From Halopiger aswanensis (GTDB lineage Archaea; Halobacteriota; Halobacteria; Halobacteriales; Natrialbaceae), in the NCBI RefSeq assembly GCF_003610195.1, contig NZ_RAPO01000002.1:372001-436000 (forward strand): a stretch of 64,000 nucleotides of DNA, read 5' to 3'. Shown piece by piece: positions 36,274-45,015 of the stretch; within the stretch, counting starts at the first letter, position 1, and each line of letters starts with the position of its first letter. The translations under genes and the position numbers were made by a program. The notes beneath the pieces were generated by a model that was not told the origin of the DNA, searched no databases, and worked only from the letters and a program-made list of their open reading frames with translations.

Positions 36274-36738
36274 TCAGTCGGCACGGGAGAACGACACCGC
36301 TGCGTTCGCCGCGTCCCGCGTCTCGGCGAGGAGTCGGTGGGCGTAGAACGCGACCGAAAAGTCCTGCGGGCTGGGAATCGAGCAGGCGAGCCAGCCGATC
36401 GCGACCGCCGACAGGACGGGCGTCTCGGCGGTGAGATCCATCGTCAGGCCGGCCGCGAGGACGGGGAGGGCCAACAGCGTCGGGGCGAGCGCTGCGAGGC
36501 GAAGGATCCACGCCGGCTCCCGGCCGGTCGGGGTCGGCTCGACGACGGCCCACGGACAGCTGGCCAACCGGCCGAGCACACCGTCGCGGCCCGGAAAGTA
36601 GGAGACGGTGTACTCGACGCGGGCGAGGCGAAGCACCAGCGCGTGGGCTGACTCGTGAGCGACCAGCCCGACCGCAGCCGAGAGGGCGAGTGCGCATCCA
36701 GCAACCACCACAGTCAGAGCCGGATCAATCCCGATCAT
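36274..36738 (-). CDS. Membrane protein with an HExxH zinc motif
   Basis: 154 residues from the ATG at 36738 (start MIGIDPALTV). Hydrophobic helix one carries HESAH at residues 28-32, an HExxH motif typical of membrane metallopeptidases such as M50-like enzymes. Further helices follow (AALAPTLLALPVLAAGLTMD, LSAVAIGWLACSIPSPQDF). In many haloarchaeal relatives a second metal ligand lies near the SPQDF region; here an Asp is present (Asp after PSPQ). Short for a full site-2 protease. A frame open to 36873 adds only hydrophilic residues. Confidence 0.6.
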   Translation of the reverse strand: MIGIDPALTVVVAGCALALSAAVGLVAHESAHALVLRLARVEYTVSYFPGRDGVLGRLASCPWAVVEPTPTGREPAWILRLAALAPTLLALPVLAAGLTMDLTAETPVLSAVAIGWLACSIPSPQDFSVAFYAHRLLAETRDAANAAVSFSRAD

Positions 36739-36929
36739 AGCGCGCGCGAACCGGCTCGACGGCTGCGTTCCCGTCGACGCCACCGCGCACTCGTCTCGTC
36801 GGCCTGCCGGTGCAAGTTCGGCGGGCTGTACGGATTGACGCATTAAGACGGCACCCGTCCCACCCGCTTGCAAGAGCGCTCATCCACAGCGCTCTAACCA
36901 TTAAATAGGCTGCCGTGGTTTGTTATAGC

Positions 36930-37661
36930 ATGACACAGAAAAACGCACTCGAGTTCGAGCACGCGGACCGGCGGACGATCTACGAGTTCGTCGAGCGACG
37001 GGGCGCCGTCGACGCCGAAGACGCCCGCGAGGAACTCGCTATCGAGCCGGCCAGGTTCAGACACCACGTTGCCATCCTCAAACGCGACGGCCGCCTCGAG
37101 GAGCGCGACGACACGCTGCAGGTCGCGATCGACGCCGGCACCGAAGAGGAGTACGTCGCCGACGACCTCGAGTTCCACATTCGGCCGGCGCGCCAGGGCG
37201 ATCTGACGGGGATCGTCGGCGCGATCCGTGCGGTCGCCGCGGAGAAGACCTACATCGAGGCCGAGACCGTCGCCGACGAGATCGACCACGAGAACGCGCT
37301 GCTCCGGCACAACGACCTCGAGTCGCGGCTGTTCTTCGTCGCAACCGTCGAGGACGAGGTCGTCGGTTGGGTCCACCTCCACGCGCCGGAACTTGACAAG
37401 CTGAGCCACACCGCCGAGTTGACCGTCGGCGTCCTCGAGGCCTACCGCGGCCACGGTATCGGCTCACACCTCCTCGAGCGGGGGCTGGAGTGGGCGGCGT
37501 CCAACGGCTACGAAAAAGTCTACCAGAGCGTGCCCGCTACCAACGCGGGCGCGATCGGGTTCCTCGAGGCCCACGACTGGGAGACCGAAGCCGTCCGCGA
37601 GGACCACTACAAGCTCGAGGGCGACTACGTCGACGAGGTGATGATGGCGGTCGAACTGTAG
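36930..37661 (+). CDS. GNAT acetyltransferase with an N-terminal winged-helix domain
   Basis: 243 residues. Residues 1-65 look like a winged helix (RRTIYEFVERRGAVDAEDAREEL, then RFRHHVAILKRDGRLEE). Residues 85-243 are a GNAT fold: motif A VLEAYRGHGIGSHLLERGLEWA binds acetyl-CoA, and VPATNAGAIGFLEAHDWE is motif B. The fusion suggests the enzyme binds DNA or that the wing senses its substrate. ATG at 36930 is preferred over one 15 bases upstream. Confidence 0.85.
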   Translation: MTQKNALEFEHADRRTIYEFVERRGAVDAEDAREELAIEPARFRHHVAILKRDGRLEERDDTLQVAIDAGTEEEYVADDLEFHIRPARQGDLTGIVGAIRAVAAEKTYIEAETVADEIDHENALLRHNDLESRLFFVATVEDEVVGWVHLHAPELDKLSHTAELTVGVLEAYRGHGIGSHLLERGLEWAASNGYEKVYQSVPATNAGAIGFLEAHDWETEAVREDHYKLEGDYVDEVMMAVEL

Positions 37662-37745
37662 CGTCTCACGACGGCGGTCGCGGCAGCAAAGAAACGGCGT
37701 CGGCGACTGCCGTCGGAAGCGGTCGACGGTCGAAAAACGAACGCG

Positions 37746-38171
37746 TTAGTCCTGCGAGTCGGGCGCCGGACTCTCCGCTCCCGCCGCGATTTCGAACAGC
37801 GTCTCGTAGCCCTCGTCGTCCGGCAGTTGTTCCTTGATATCGTCGATCGCGCCCTCGGTGACCGCTTCGTCGACGACGTCCACGACGACCTGCGCGTGGA
37901 ACGCCGCGTCGGCCGGATCGCCCTCGCCGATCTCCTGGCGTTCGGCCACGCGATCGACGAACTCGTCGAACTCGAACCGCTCGACGTCGTCGACCTCCTC
38001 GAGGAAGCGGCCGAGTTCCTCGGGAAGTTGGGCGCCAAGGTTCTCGGCTTCGCCCGGCTGGATGCGCTCGGAGAGAGTCGTCAGGGTCGCACGGGAGATG
38101 CTCAGCGCGGCCTCGCGGGAGTCGAGTTGTGCGCGGTGCTGGACTTCACCGATGAAGTCGTCGTACTGCAT
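37746..38171 (-). CDS. DUF2267 family protein
   Basis: 141 residues, helical and very acidic. MQYDDFIGEVQHRAQLDSREAALSISRATLTTLSERI and the second half (FDEFVDRVAERQEIGE) form the two repeats of the DUF2267 fold. The family is widespread in halophiles and soil bacteria with no proven role. It precedes the ferredoxin gene by 57 bases on the same strand's upstream side. Confidence 0.82.
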   Translation of the reverse strand: MQYDDFIGEVQHRAQLDSREAALSISRATLTTLSERIQPGEAENLGAQLPEELGRFLEEVDDVERFEFDEFVDRVAERQEIGEGDPADAAFHAQVVVDVVDEAVTEGAIDDIKEQLPDDEGYETLFEIAAGAESPAPDSQD

Positions 38172-38228
38172 ATCCGGTAGTGGCGCCGTCGCGCGGAAAG
38201 CCGTGGGCCCTTCAGACGAAGGGGCCGC

Positions 38229-38600
38229 TCAGCGCTCGTCCTCGGACGAGGTCGGTTCCGCCGGACTCTCAGCTGCGTCGGCGTCGGGAACCCGCTGCCC
38301 CCAGAAGCCGTCGTACTTCCGAACCTCGAGGTCGCCCTCGACCCGCGTCTGGCACGAGAGCCGGAGCCCGGAATCCGGGTCGTGCGGCGGGATGGAGAGA
38401 CGGCGTCGTTCGGCTGCGGTCGGGTCGCTCACGTCGCCCTCGATCGCGACGGCACAGGTTCCGCAGGTGCCGTGTCCGCGACAGTTGAGCCAGTTCGCAC
38501 GGCCGTTGTGGGGCGACTCGCCCGCTTCCAGGAGGACGTCACGGAGGACGCGTCCGCGTTCGCACTCGATTTCCCGTCCGCGAAACTCGATCGTCGGCAT
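38229..38600 (-). CDS. 2Fe-2S ferredoxin, adrenodoxin-type cysteine spacing
   Basis: 123 residues. Cluster ligands Cys40, Cys46, Cys49 and Cys83 sit in NCRGHGTCGTCA and LRLSCQTR. The spacing C-X5-C-X2-C-X33-C is the adrenodoxin/bacterial type rather than the plant type (C-X4-C). A soluble electron carrier. An acidic tail from about 105 is halophilic. The partner reductase is not next to it. Confidence 0.9.
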   Translation of the reverse strand: MPTIEFRGREIECERGRVLRDVLLEAGESPHNGRANWLNCRGHGTCGTCAVAIEGDVSDPTAAERRRLSIPPHDPDSGLRLSCQTRVEGDLEVRKYDGFWGQRVPDADAAESPAEPTSSEDER

Positions 38601-38736
38601 ACTAGCGCGTTCGATCCGCGGGACCTTCGTTCTTCGCCGCCGGTGGTCGTGCGGTTCGGCCGCGTCCCGCCGGCCGACACCCGCGGCGGGTCACTGAATC
38701 GAAAGACAGTTTGAAACCACGGTGCTACGGGACAGC

Positions 38737-39915
38737 ATGCTTTCGATCGCGCTTGCCGGAAAGCCAAACGCCGGCAAGTCCACGTTCTACACCGCGGCGA
38801 CGATGGCCGACGTCGACGTCGCCAACTACCCCTTCACGACGATCGACGCCAACCGCGGCGTGAGCTACGTCCGGACCGACTGTCCCTGCCTCGAGCGCGA
38901 GGAGCGCTGTAACGCCGACAACTGCGAGGACGGCAAGCGCTACGTCCCGATCGAACTGCTCGACGTCGCCGGCCTCGTCCCCGGCGCCCACGAGGGGAAG
39001 GGGCTGGGCAACCAGTTCCTCGACGAACTGACCAACGCCGACGTGATCGTCAACGTCGTCGACGCCTCCGGCGGCACCAACGAGAAGGGCGAACCCGTCG
39101 ACATCGGCGAGCACGACCCGCTCGAGGACATCGACTTCATCGAGGAGGAGATGGACCTCTGGCTGGCCGGCATCGTCGACCGCAACTGGGAGTCCGTCGA
39201 GCGAAAGTCCCGCTCGCCCGATTTCGACATCGACGACGCCTTGGCGGACATGCTCTCGGGCTTCGGCGCCTCGCCGAAACAGATCGCGACCGTCCTCCGA
39301 GAACTCGACTACCCCGAGGACCCGATCCAGTGGGAGGACGAGCACCGCGAGGAACTCGCGCGCCTGGTCCGCGAGCGCACGAAGCCGATCGTCGTCGCCG
39401 CGAACAAGATCGACGTCGCCCCCGAGGAGAACGTCGAGCGCCTGCTCGAGCTCGACAAGCCCGTGATTCCGACGACCGCGGAGGGTGAACTCGCCCTGCG
39501 CCGAGCCGCGGACAACGGCCTCGTCGACTACGACCCCGGCGACGAGACGGTCGAGATCGGCGACGACGTCAACGACGCCCAGCGCGAGGCCCTCGAGGAT
39601 CTGGCGGACACGATGGCCGAGTGGGGCGGCACGGGCGTCCAGGGCGCGCTCAACCACGCCGTCTACGACCTGCTCGAGCACATCACGGCCTACCCCGTCG
39701 AGGACGCCGCGAAGTGGTCCGACGGCAGCGGGAATATCCTGCCCGACGCGCACCTGTTGCCGGACGGCTCGACGCCGGTCGATCTGGCCTACGCCGTCCA
39801 CTCCGACATCGGCGACGGCTACCTGCACGCGGTCAACGCCAAGTCGAACCGAGAGGTCGGGGAGGACTACACGCTCGAGGAGGGCGACGTGATCAAGATC
39901 GTGAGCACCAACTGA
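38737..39915 (+). CDS. YchF/Ygr210-type GTPase (OBG family) with TGS domain
   Basis: 392 residues. P-loop GKPNAGKS near residues 8-15, switch motif VANYPFTTI, DVAGLVPGAHEGKGLGNQFL as G3, ANKID as the nucleotide-specificity loop, and a C-terminal TGS domain ending VIKIVSTN. A Cys-rich loop (CPCLEREERCNADNC) near 48-62 marks the archaeal/eukaryotic Ygr210 subgroup. These are ribosome-linked P-loop NTPases, often preferring ATP. The ATG at 38737 was chosen over 38722. Confidence 0.93.
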   Translation: MLSIALAGKPNAGKSTFYTAATMADVDVANYPFTTIDANRGVSYVRTDCPCLEREERCNADNCEDGKRYVPIELLDVAGLVPGAHEGKGLGNQFLDELTNADVIVNVVDASGGTNEKGEPVDIGEHDPLEDIDFIEEEMDLWLAGIVDRNWESVERKSRSPDFDIDDALADMLSGFGASPKQIATVLRELDYPEDPIQWEDEHREELARLVRERTKPIVVAANKIDVAPEENVERLLELDKPVIPTTAEGELALRRAADNGLVDYDPGDETVEIGDDVNDAQREALEDLADTMAEWGGTGVQGALNHAVYDLLEHITAYPVEDAAKWSDGSGNILPDAHLLPDGSTPVDLAYAVHSDIGDGYLHAVNAKSNREVGEDYTLEEGDVIKIVSTN

Positions 39916-39954
39916 CGGTACGGGACGAATCGAATCGCTGTCGTCGGCGTTGTT

Positions 39955-40344
39955 TCAGATATTCGCACCGATAATAACGGCTTGAGCGACGAGAACGGAG
40001 ACCAACGCGGTGAGTACGAGCAGTGTATAGGCCGTCGAGCGACCGGCGAACTCGTCCGTCCGCTCGAGCCGGGCGGCGATTTGTCGCGCGCCGATTGCGA
40101 GGATGCCAACGAACGCTGGAAATGCTAGCAGAACCAGCGCGGTCGGTGCGTGCTCCGGGCCGTAGTACGGACCCCCACCCAGCGTCCAGTGAATTCGAAC
40201 GGTTCCCGGCAGGATACCGTATGCCACCAGACTGCCTGCGATACTGAGTCCCGTCGCCGCGACGCCGCCCGCCGTCAGCACGGTCGACGTTCCGTCGCCG
40301 GACCTGTCCGAGCCATTGCGTTCGAGCGCCTGTCGAATCGACAT
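39955..40344 (-). CDS. DUF1648-like membrane protein
   Basis: 129 residues, four helices. The segment YGILPGTVRIHWTLGGGP, between TM1 and TM2, matches the DUF1648 hallmark (LP..I..HW...G). Function unknown; the family includes parts of sensor-like systems. Neighbour genes give no lead. Confidence 0.75.
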   Translation of the reverse strand: MSIRQALERNGSDRSGDGTSTVLTAGGVAATGLSIAGSLVAYGILPGTVRIHWTLGGGPYYGPEHAPTALVLLAFPAFVGILAIGARQIAARLERTDEFAGRSTAYTLLVLTALVSVLVAQAVIIGANI

Positions 40345-40453
40345 ATTTCACTGAACGCCCCGCCGGCTGATATATCGTTCCAGCAATCGATTACACCAAC
40401 CGGATTGATATGTCTGGCGCGGGACGGTTAATCGAGAACGGACCGAATCGAAG

Positions 40454-41314
40454 ATGGTTGACACAGACCTCGATGAGTCCGGCTTCGAGATTCTGGCGCA
40501 TCCGACGCGACTGCGTATACTGGCCGTGCTCGTCGACCGACGGAAGACGTCGACCGAGCCGCTCGACTTCGCCGAACTCCGCCGCCGGGTCGGCATGCGA
40601 GACTCGGGGAACTTCAACTACCACCTCGAGAAGCTTCGCGGCCGATTCGTCAAGGGGACCGACGACGGCTACCGAATAACCGCGGCGGGATTACAAGTGG
40701 TGGCGGCGGCGCTGGCCGGCGAGTACGACGCGGGGGAACCGCTGGGGCCGACGCGACTCGAAGACGAGTGTCCGGTCTGTGCGGAACCGCTGACCGCGCG
40801 CTACGCCGACGGAATGCTCACAGTTTCGTGCTCGAACGAGCACGGCTTTCGGAACGCGGTCGCCCGGCGAACCGTCGAAGAGCGAGGACTAGTCGACGCC
40901 GTGGAGGTGCTCACGATCACGACGCACAAGGACCTGAAACTGGCCTGCGACGGACTCTGTCCTGTCTGTCACGGCCCGCTCGAGTGGGCCGACGAGCGGG
41001 TGACCGCGGAGGGACTCGATCCGGACTTTCCGCACTTCTCGACCCGGTGCGATCGATGCGGCGCGAGCGCGGACGTGCCCGTCGTTTTTCCGCTGCTCTC
41101 CCGTCCGGCCGTCATCGCGTTCTATCACGAGCGCGAGATCGATATCCGCCGGCGACCGGTGTGGGCGTCCGAATTTTACGACGGCGTCGACGTGGCCGAC
41201 CGCTCCGACGCGACCGAATCGCGGCTCGCAGTGACGGTCTCGGTCGACGGGGACGCGCTAACCGGTATCCTCGACGAGCACCTGTCCGTCGTTTCGATCG
41301 ACATCGACGGCTGA
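40454..41314 (+). CDS. ArsR-type winged-helix regulator with zinc-finger middle
   Basis: 286 residues. The N-terminal winged helix reads FEILAHPTRLRILAVLVDRRKTSTEPLDF with DSGNFNYHLEKLRGRFV. The centre has paired CxxC motifs (ECPVCAEPL, CDGLCPVCHGPL, TRCDRCGA), likely two zinc sites. The C-terminal part is a beta-rich effector domain. This is a common haloarchaeal regulator layout; the signal is unknown. Confidence 0.87.
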   Translation: MVDTDLDESGFEILAHPTRLRILAVLVDRRKTSTEPLDFAELRRRVGMRDSGNFNYHLEKLRGRFVKGTDDGYRITAAGLQVVAAALAGEYDAGEPLGPTRLEDECPVCAEPLTARYADGMLTVSCSNEHGFRNAVARRTVEERGLVDAVEVLTITTHKDLKLACDGLCPVCHGPLEWADERVTAEGLDPDFPHFSTRCDRCGASADVPVVFPLLSRPAVIAFYHEREIDIRRRPVWASEFYDGVDVADRSDATESRLAVTVSVDGDALTGILDEHLSVVSIDIDG

Positions 41315-41336
41315 TCCTGTACCCTCACCGCCTACG

Positions 41337-41852
41337 TCACTCGAGCGGCTGCGCGTAGTCGACTTGCTTCGGCTGGAAACCCGCATCGCGATAGAACCGA
41401 CGGGCGCCCTCGTTGTGCCACTCGCAAGAGACCTTGAGGTGGTCACACCCCTGCTTGCGAGCCATCGATTTCACGCGCTCGAGGACCGCCGTGCCGTGGC
41501 CCCGATTCCGACGGTCCTGGTCGATCGCGAGGTTCACGACACGAAGGTACTGCGAGTACTGCCGGGACGGATGGCGACCCTCGCGGAGCGTGACGAAGCC
41601 GATCGTCTCGCCGTCGTGAACGACGAGGTAGTCGGTGATCGCCTCGTCCGCGAAGTGATCCCGGAAGCCGTCTTCGATGCGCTCGTCGGTTCCCTCTACC
41701 GCGAGTTCGTTCAGTCCGGAATACTCTTCCATCGCTTTTGCGAGGGCATACCAGCGATCGACGAGCGCCTCGAGGTCGTCGTCGGTGGCTTCGACGAGTT
41801 CCATAGAGCCACTCTCGACCACTTCCCCTTCAGATTTCGTTTGGTGTGGCAT
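41337..41852 (-). CDS. GNAT-family N-acetyltransferase
   Basis: 171 residues from the ATG at 41852 (MPHQTKSEGE); a later ATG at 41804 is also possible. A GNAT fold is clear: VNLAIDQDRRNRGHGTAVLERVKSMA is the acetyl-CoA loop, and CEWHNEGARRFYRDAGFQPKQV is motif B. The substrate cannot be told. Convergent with the ArsR-type gene. Confidence 0.85.
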   Translation of the reverse strand: MPHQTKSEGEVVESGSMELVEATDDDLEALVDRWYALAKAMEEYSGLNELAVEGTDERIEDGFRDHFADEAITDYLVVHDGETIGFVTLREGRHPSRQYSQYLRVVNLAIDQDRRNRGHGTAVLERVKSMARKQGCDHLKVSCEWHNEGARRFYRDAGFQPKQVDYAQPLE

Positions 41853-41984
41853 ACTGTAACACGATACGAGTCGGTGGCTGCGAGTAGAACAGTGCTCAAT
41901 CAACGAATACGCTCCGATGACCGTTCAGAACCGATACTATCGTTAGGCAGACGCCTTTTTCGGCGGTTCGTGGTACGGCCGGCT

Positions 41985-42263
41985 ATGGTGGAAACAGTCT
42001 CCGCCGAGAAACTCGACCGCGAGGAGGCCGCCGAACAACTCCGTGAACTAGCCGACGAACTCGAGAACGGCGACGAATCGACGGTCAGAGCGGGGAACAA
42101 GACGGTCGCCCTTCGGCCGCCGTCGTCGATCGCGTACGAGGTCAGCGTCCGCGAGCGGTCGTCGATCCTTCGAGGGCAGCGCGAGTCGGTGACCATCAAG
42201 ATGGACTGGCGCCCGTCGAACGTCTCCGAAGCGGGTGACACCGCGGGCGCCGAAGCCGAGTAG
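41985..42263 (+). CDS. amphi-Trp domain protein
   Basis: 92 residues. MVETVSAEKLDREEAAEQLRELADELENGDESTVRAG is the hallmark of the amphi-Trp domain, and ITVRERSS/IKMDWRP closes it. These small proteins are frequent in halophiles and of unknown function. The ATG at 41985 fits the family length. Its stop is 12 bases from the end of the convergent prenyltransferase gene. Confidence 0.85.
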   Translation: MVETVSAEKLDREEAAEQLRELADELENGDESTVRAGNKTVALRPPSSIAYEVSVRERSSILRGQRESVTIKMDWRPSNVSEAGDTAGAEAE

Positions 42264-42275
42264 CTCGTCGGCCGC

Positions 42276-43136
42276 TCACGCGAACCCGGCGAGCGGTTCG
42301 AACCAGACCGCGGCCACGAGCACGGCCAGAAAGACGTACGAGCCGCGGATGAGCAGCATGGTCGCGAGTTCCGGTCCCGCACGCCGGGCGGCGAGCGCGA
42401 CCGCCGCGAACGCGAGCGCTGCCAGCACCGCGGTCGGCGGAAAGAGGCGCGCGACCGCGAGGGCGACGACGAGCAACAACGCCGTCACCATTAGCCCGTA
42501 CGCGAGGTCGTAGGCGCGGGACGGGCCGACGGTGACGGCGACGGTACGCTTCTCGATCGAGCGGTCGTAGTCGTAGTCCTGGGCGTCGTCGATCACTTTG
42601 ATTCCCGACAGCAGAACGAGGAAGACGGCGGCGAAGCCGAGCGGGACGGCGGCGAACGCCGCGGCCTGCACGTAGAAGCCACCCAGTAGCGAGAGCGCGA
42701 TTCCCAGCGGGTAGCCCGTCGTCGCGGTGACGGGATTCGTGTCGAGTTGCGGGGCGTGGTGGTAGGCGATTAGCCACGTCGGGACCGTCAGCGCGACGGC
42801 GATCCAGTTGACGAACGCGAACAGCAGTGCACAACACAGCGCGAACAGCCCCGTCGACAGCGCGAGCGCGACGCGACACCCACGCTCGGTCAGCGGATGG
42901 TCGTCGTCCTCGCCGCGGACGTAGAAGTCGACGTAGCCGTCCTTGACGTGGGCGGTGTAGACCGCCGCGAACATCGCGACGACGTGGATCGCCGCGACCG
43001 TCGGCGCGATATCGCCGGCGAGGATCCCACCGAACAGCGACGCGGCCAGCGGCGGCGTCATGAAAACGGGATGGACCTGCGACCAGACGGCTCGAGCCGT
43101 CGCGTCGATCCCGGTCCCGTCTCTCGCGAGGGCCAT
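42276..43136 (-). CDS. UbiA-family prenyltransferase
   Basis: 286 residues with about eight helices. The first metal-binding region is VKDGYVDFYVRGEDDDHP (Asp-rich), and the second is IDDAQDYDYDRSIEKRT (DxxxD). UbiA enzymes attach polyprenyl chains to aromatic or lipid acceptors; haloarchaea use them for menaquinone or archaeal lipids. The acceptor here is uncertain. The ATG at 43136 (MALARDGTGI) gives the natural start. Confidence 0.88.
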   Translation of the reverse strand: MALARDGTGIDATARAVWSQVHPVFMTPPLAASLFGGILAGDIAPTVAAIHVVAMFAAVYTAHVKDGYVDFYVRGEDDDHPLTERGCRVALALSTGLFALCCALLFAFVNWIAVALTVPTWLIAYHHAPQLDTNPVTATTGYPLGIALSLLGGFYVQAAAFAAVPLGFAAVFLVLLSGIKVIDDAQDYDYDRSIEKRTVAVTVGPSRAYDLAYGLMVTALLLVVALAVARLFPPTAVLAALAFAAVALAARRAGPELATMLLIRGSYVFLAVLVAAVWFEPLAGFA

Positions 43137-43284
43137 GTTTCGGGCGACAACGAACTGATATATAATACCCGGGTCGGCTACGAGTTGGAGTGACCGAGAG
43201 CGGACGCCAGGACGCCGGGTCGTAGGCGCCCACCCTTCGACGGCCGGCCCACCATTTGATTGGCTGGGTCGTTGAGGACGACCT

Positions 43285-45003
43285 ATGTCAAACGGCTCCA
43301 ACGACGGCTCCGACGGCTACACCGGCGCGGACCTCTTCGTCGACGCCCTCGAGTCCTACGGCATCGAGTACGTCTTCGGCAACCCCGGGACGACCGAACT
43401 GCCGGTCATCGACGCGATCGGCGACAGCGACCTCGAGTACGTGCTCGGACTCCACGAGGACGTCGCGGTCGGGATGGCCGGCGGCTACGCCCAGACCCGA
43501 CGGTACCACGCCCATCACGACGATTCGGTCAACCCCGTCGGCGTCGCGAACCTCCACGTCGCGCCCGGGCTAGCCCACGGGCTAGGGAACCTCTACGCGG
43601 CTAAGCGCGCGGGGGCACCGGTCGTCGTTACGGCGGGAAACCACAGCACCGACTTCCGCCACGAGGAGCCCGCGCTGGCGGGCGATCTCGTGGATCTGGC
43701 CGACCAGTTCTGCAAGTGGTCCGCCGAAGTGCTGAACGTCGAGGCGCTGCCGACGATGCTCCGGCGGGCCGTCCGCGTCGCCTTGACGCCGCCGACCGGT
43801 CCCGTCTTCCTCGGCCTCCCGCTGGACGTGATGATGGCCGAAACCGACGCCGAACCCGAGCGACTCGGCGAGATCCCCAACGCGGGGAGCGGCGATCCGA
43901 CCCAACTCGAGGGCGCCGCCGACCTCCTGACCGACGCCGACGACGAGGACGTGCTGATGGTCGTCGGCGACCACGTGGCCCGCTCGGGCGACGAGGCCGT
44001 CGCCGCGGCGGTCGAACTCGCGGAGGCGATCGGCGCCCGCGTCCACGGCGAGGTCCACGTCAGCGAGATCGACTTCGCGACCGATCACGACCAGTGGGTG
44101 TCCTACGTGCCGCCGGACGAGGAGCGCGCGGCGGAACTGCTGGACGCGGATACCATCCTACTGGTCGGCACGTCGACGAACACGACGCTGACCCGCCACG
44201 AGGGACCGTTGTTCGATCTCGACGCGACCTTCGTCCACGTCAGCGACGACCCCTGGGAGGTCGGGAAGAACCAGCCCGCCGACGCGGCCGTCGTCGGCGA
44301 CACCGGCCTCGTCCTGCAGGAACTCATCGAGCGCGTTCAGCCGAAGATCGACGACGGAACCGTCGAACAGCGCCTCGAGTCGGTCCGTGACCTGAAGTCG
44401 ACGGTCGAGGACCGGCTGGCCGACATCGGCGAAGGTGAGATGCAGGACGACCCCCGCGCCTCGAAGGCGGAACTGATCGACGCGATGCGATCGGTCGCCG
44501 AGGACGCCTACGTCGTCGACGAGAGCGTCACCTCGAAGTACCCGATCATGACCCGCTGGGACTTCGCGCCCGAACAGTTCGTCTCGAACAAGGGCGGCGG
44601 CCTCGGCTACGGGCTTCCCGCGTCGGTCGGCGCGGCCCTCGCCGAGGATCGCCGCGGCGACCCGCGGGACGTGATCTGCTTCGTCGGCGACGGCTCCTAC
44701 CTCTACTACCCCAACTCGATCTACAGTGCGGTCCGCGAGGATCTCGATCTCACGGTCGTCATCCCCGACAACCGCAACTACCGCATCCTGAAGGACAACA
44801 CGCTGAAACTACTGGGCGGCGACGAGGACGACCACGAGTTCGTCGGCATGGACTTCGAACCGCCGGTCGACATTCCGAAAAACGCCGAGAGCCACGGCGC
44901 CCGCGGTCACCTCGTCGAGGACCCCGACGAGATCGAAGGGGCGCTCGAGGACGCCCTCTCGAGCGAGGGCGTCGACGTGCTCGACGTGCTTGTGCACGAT
45001 TGA
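43285..45003 (+). CDS. Thiamine-diphosphate enzyme, benzoylformate-decarboxylase-like
   Basis: 572 residues in the usual three domains: Pyr (about 15-175, with Glu of GLHEDVAVGMAGGYAQ for TPP activation), the central domain (about 200-335), and the PP domain (about 395-545). TPP/Mg binding motif GDGSYLYYPNSIYSAV is near residue 468. The family (acetolactate synthase, benzoylformate decarboxylase, glyoxylate carboligase) is not resolved by motif alone; a BFD-like split is suggested by the TTELPVIDA start and the absence of an FAD-type pattern. Faces a GlcD-like gene. Confidence 0.87.
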   Translation: MSNGSNDGSDGYTGADLFVDALESYGIEYVFGNPGTTELPVIDAIGDSDLEYVLGLHEDVAVGMAGGYAQTRRYHAHHDDSVNPVGVANLHVAPGLAHGLGNLYAAKRAGAPVVVTAGNHSTDFRHEEPALAGDLVDLADQFCKWSAEVLNVEALPTMLRRAVRVALTPPTGPVFLGLPLDVMMAETDAEPERLGEIPNAGSGDPTQLEGAADLLTDADDEDVLMVVGDHVARSGDEAVAAAVELAEAIGARVHGEVHVSEIDFATDHDQWVSYVPPDEERAAELLDADTILLVGTSTNTTLTRHEGPLFDLDATFVHVSDDPWEVGKNQPADAAVVGDTGLVLQELIERVQPKIDDGTVEQRLESVRDLKSTVEDRLADIGEGEMQDDPRASKAELIDAMRSVAEDAYVVDESVTSKYPIMTRWDFAPEQFVSNKGGGLGYGLPASVGAALAEDRRGDPRDVICFVGDGSYLYYPNSIYSAVREDLDLTVVIPDNRNYRILKDNTLKLLGGDEDDHEFVGMDFEPPVDIPKNAESHGARGHLVEDPDEIEGALEDALSSEGVDVLDVLVHD

Positions 45004-45015
45004 ATCCCGAAACGG

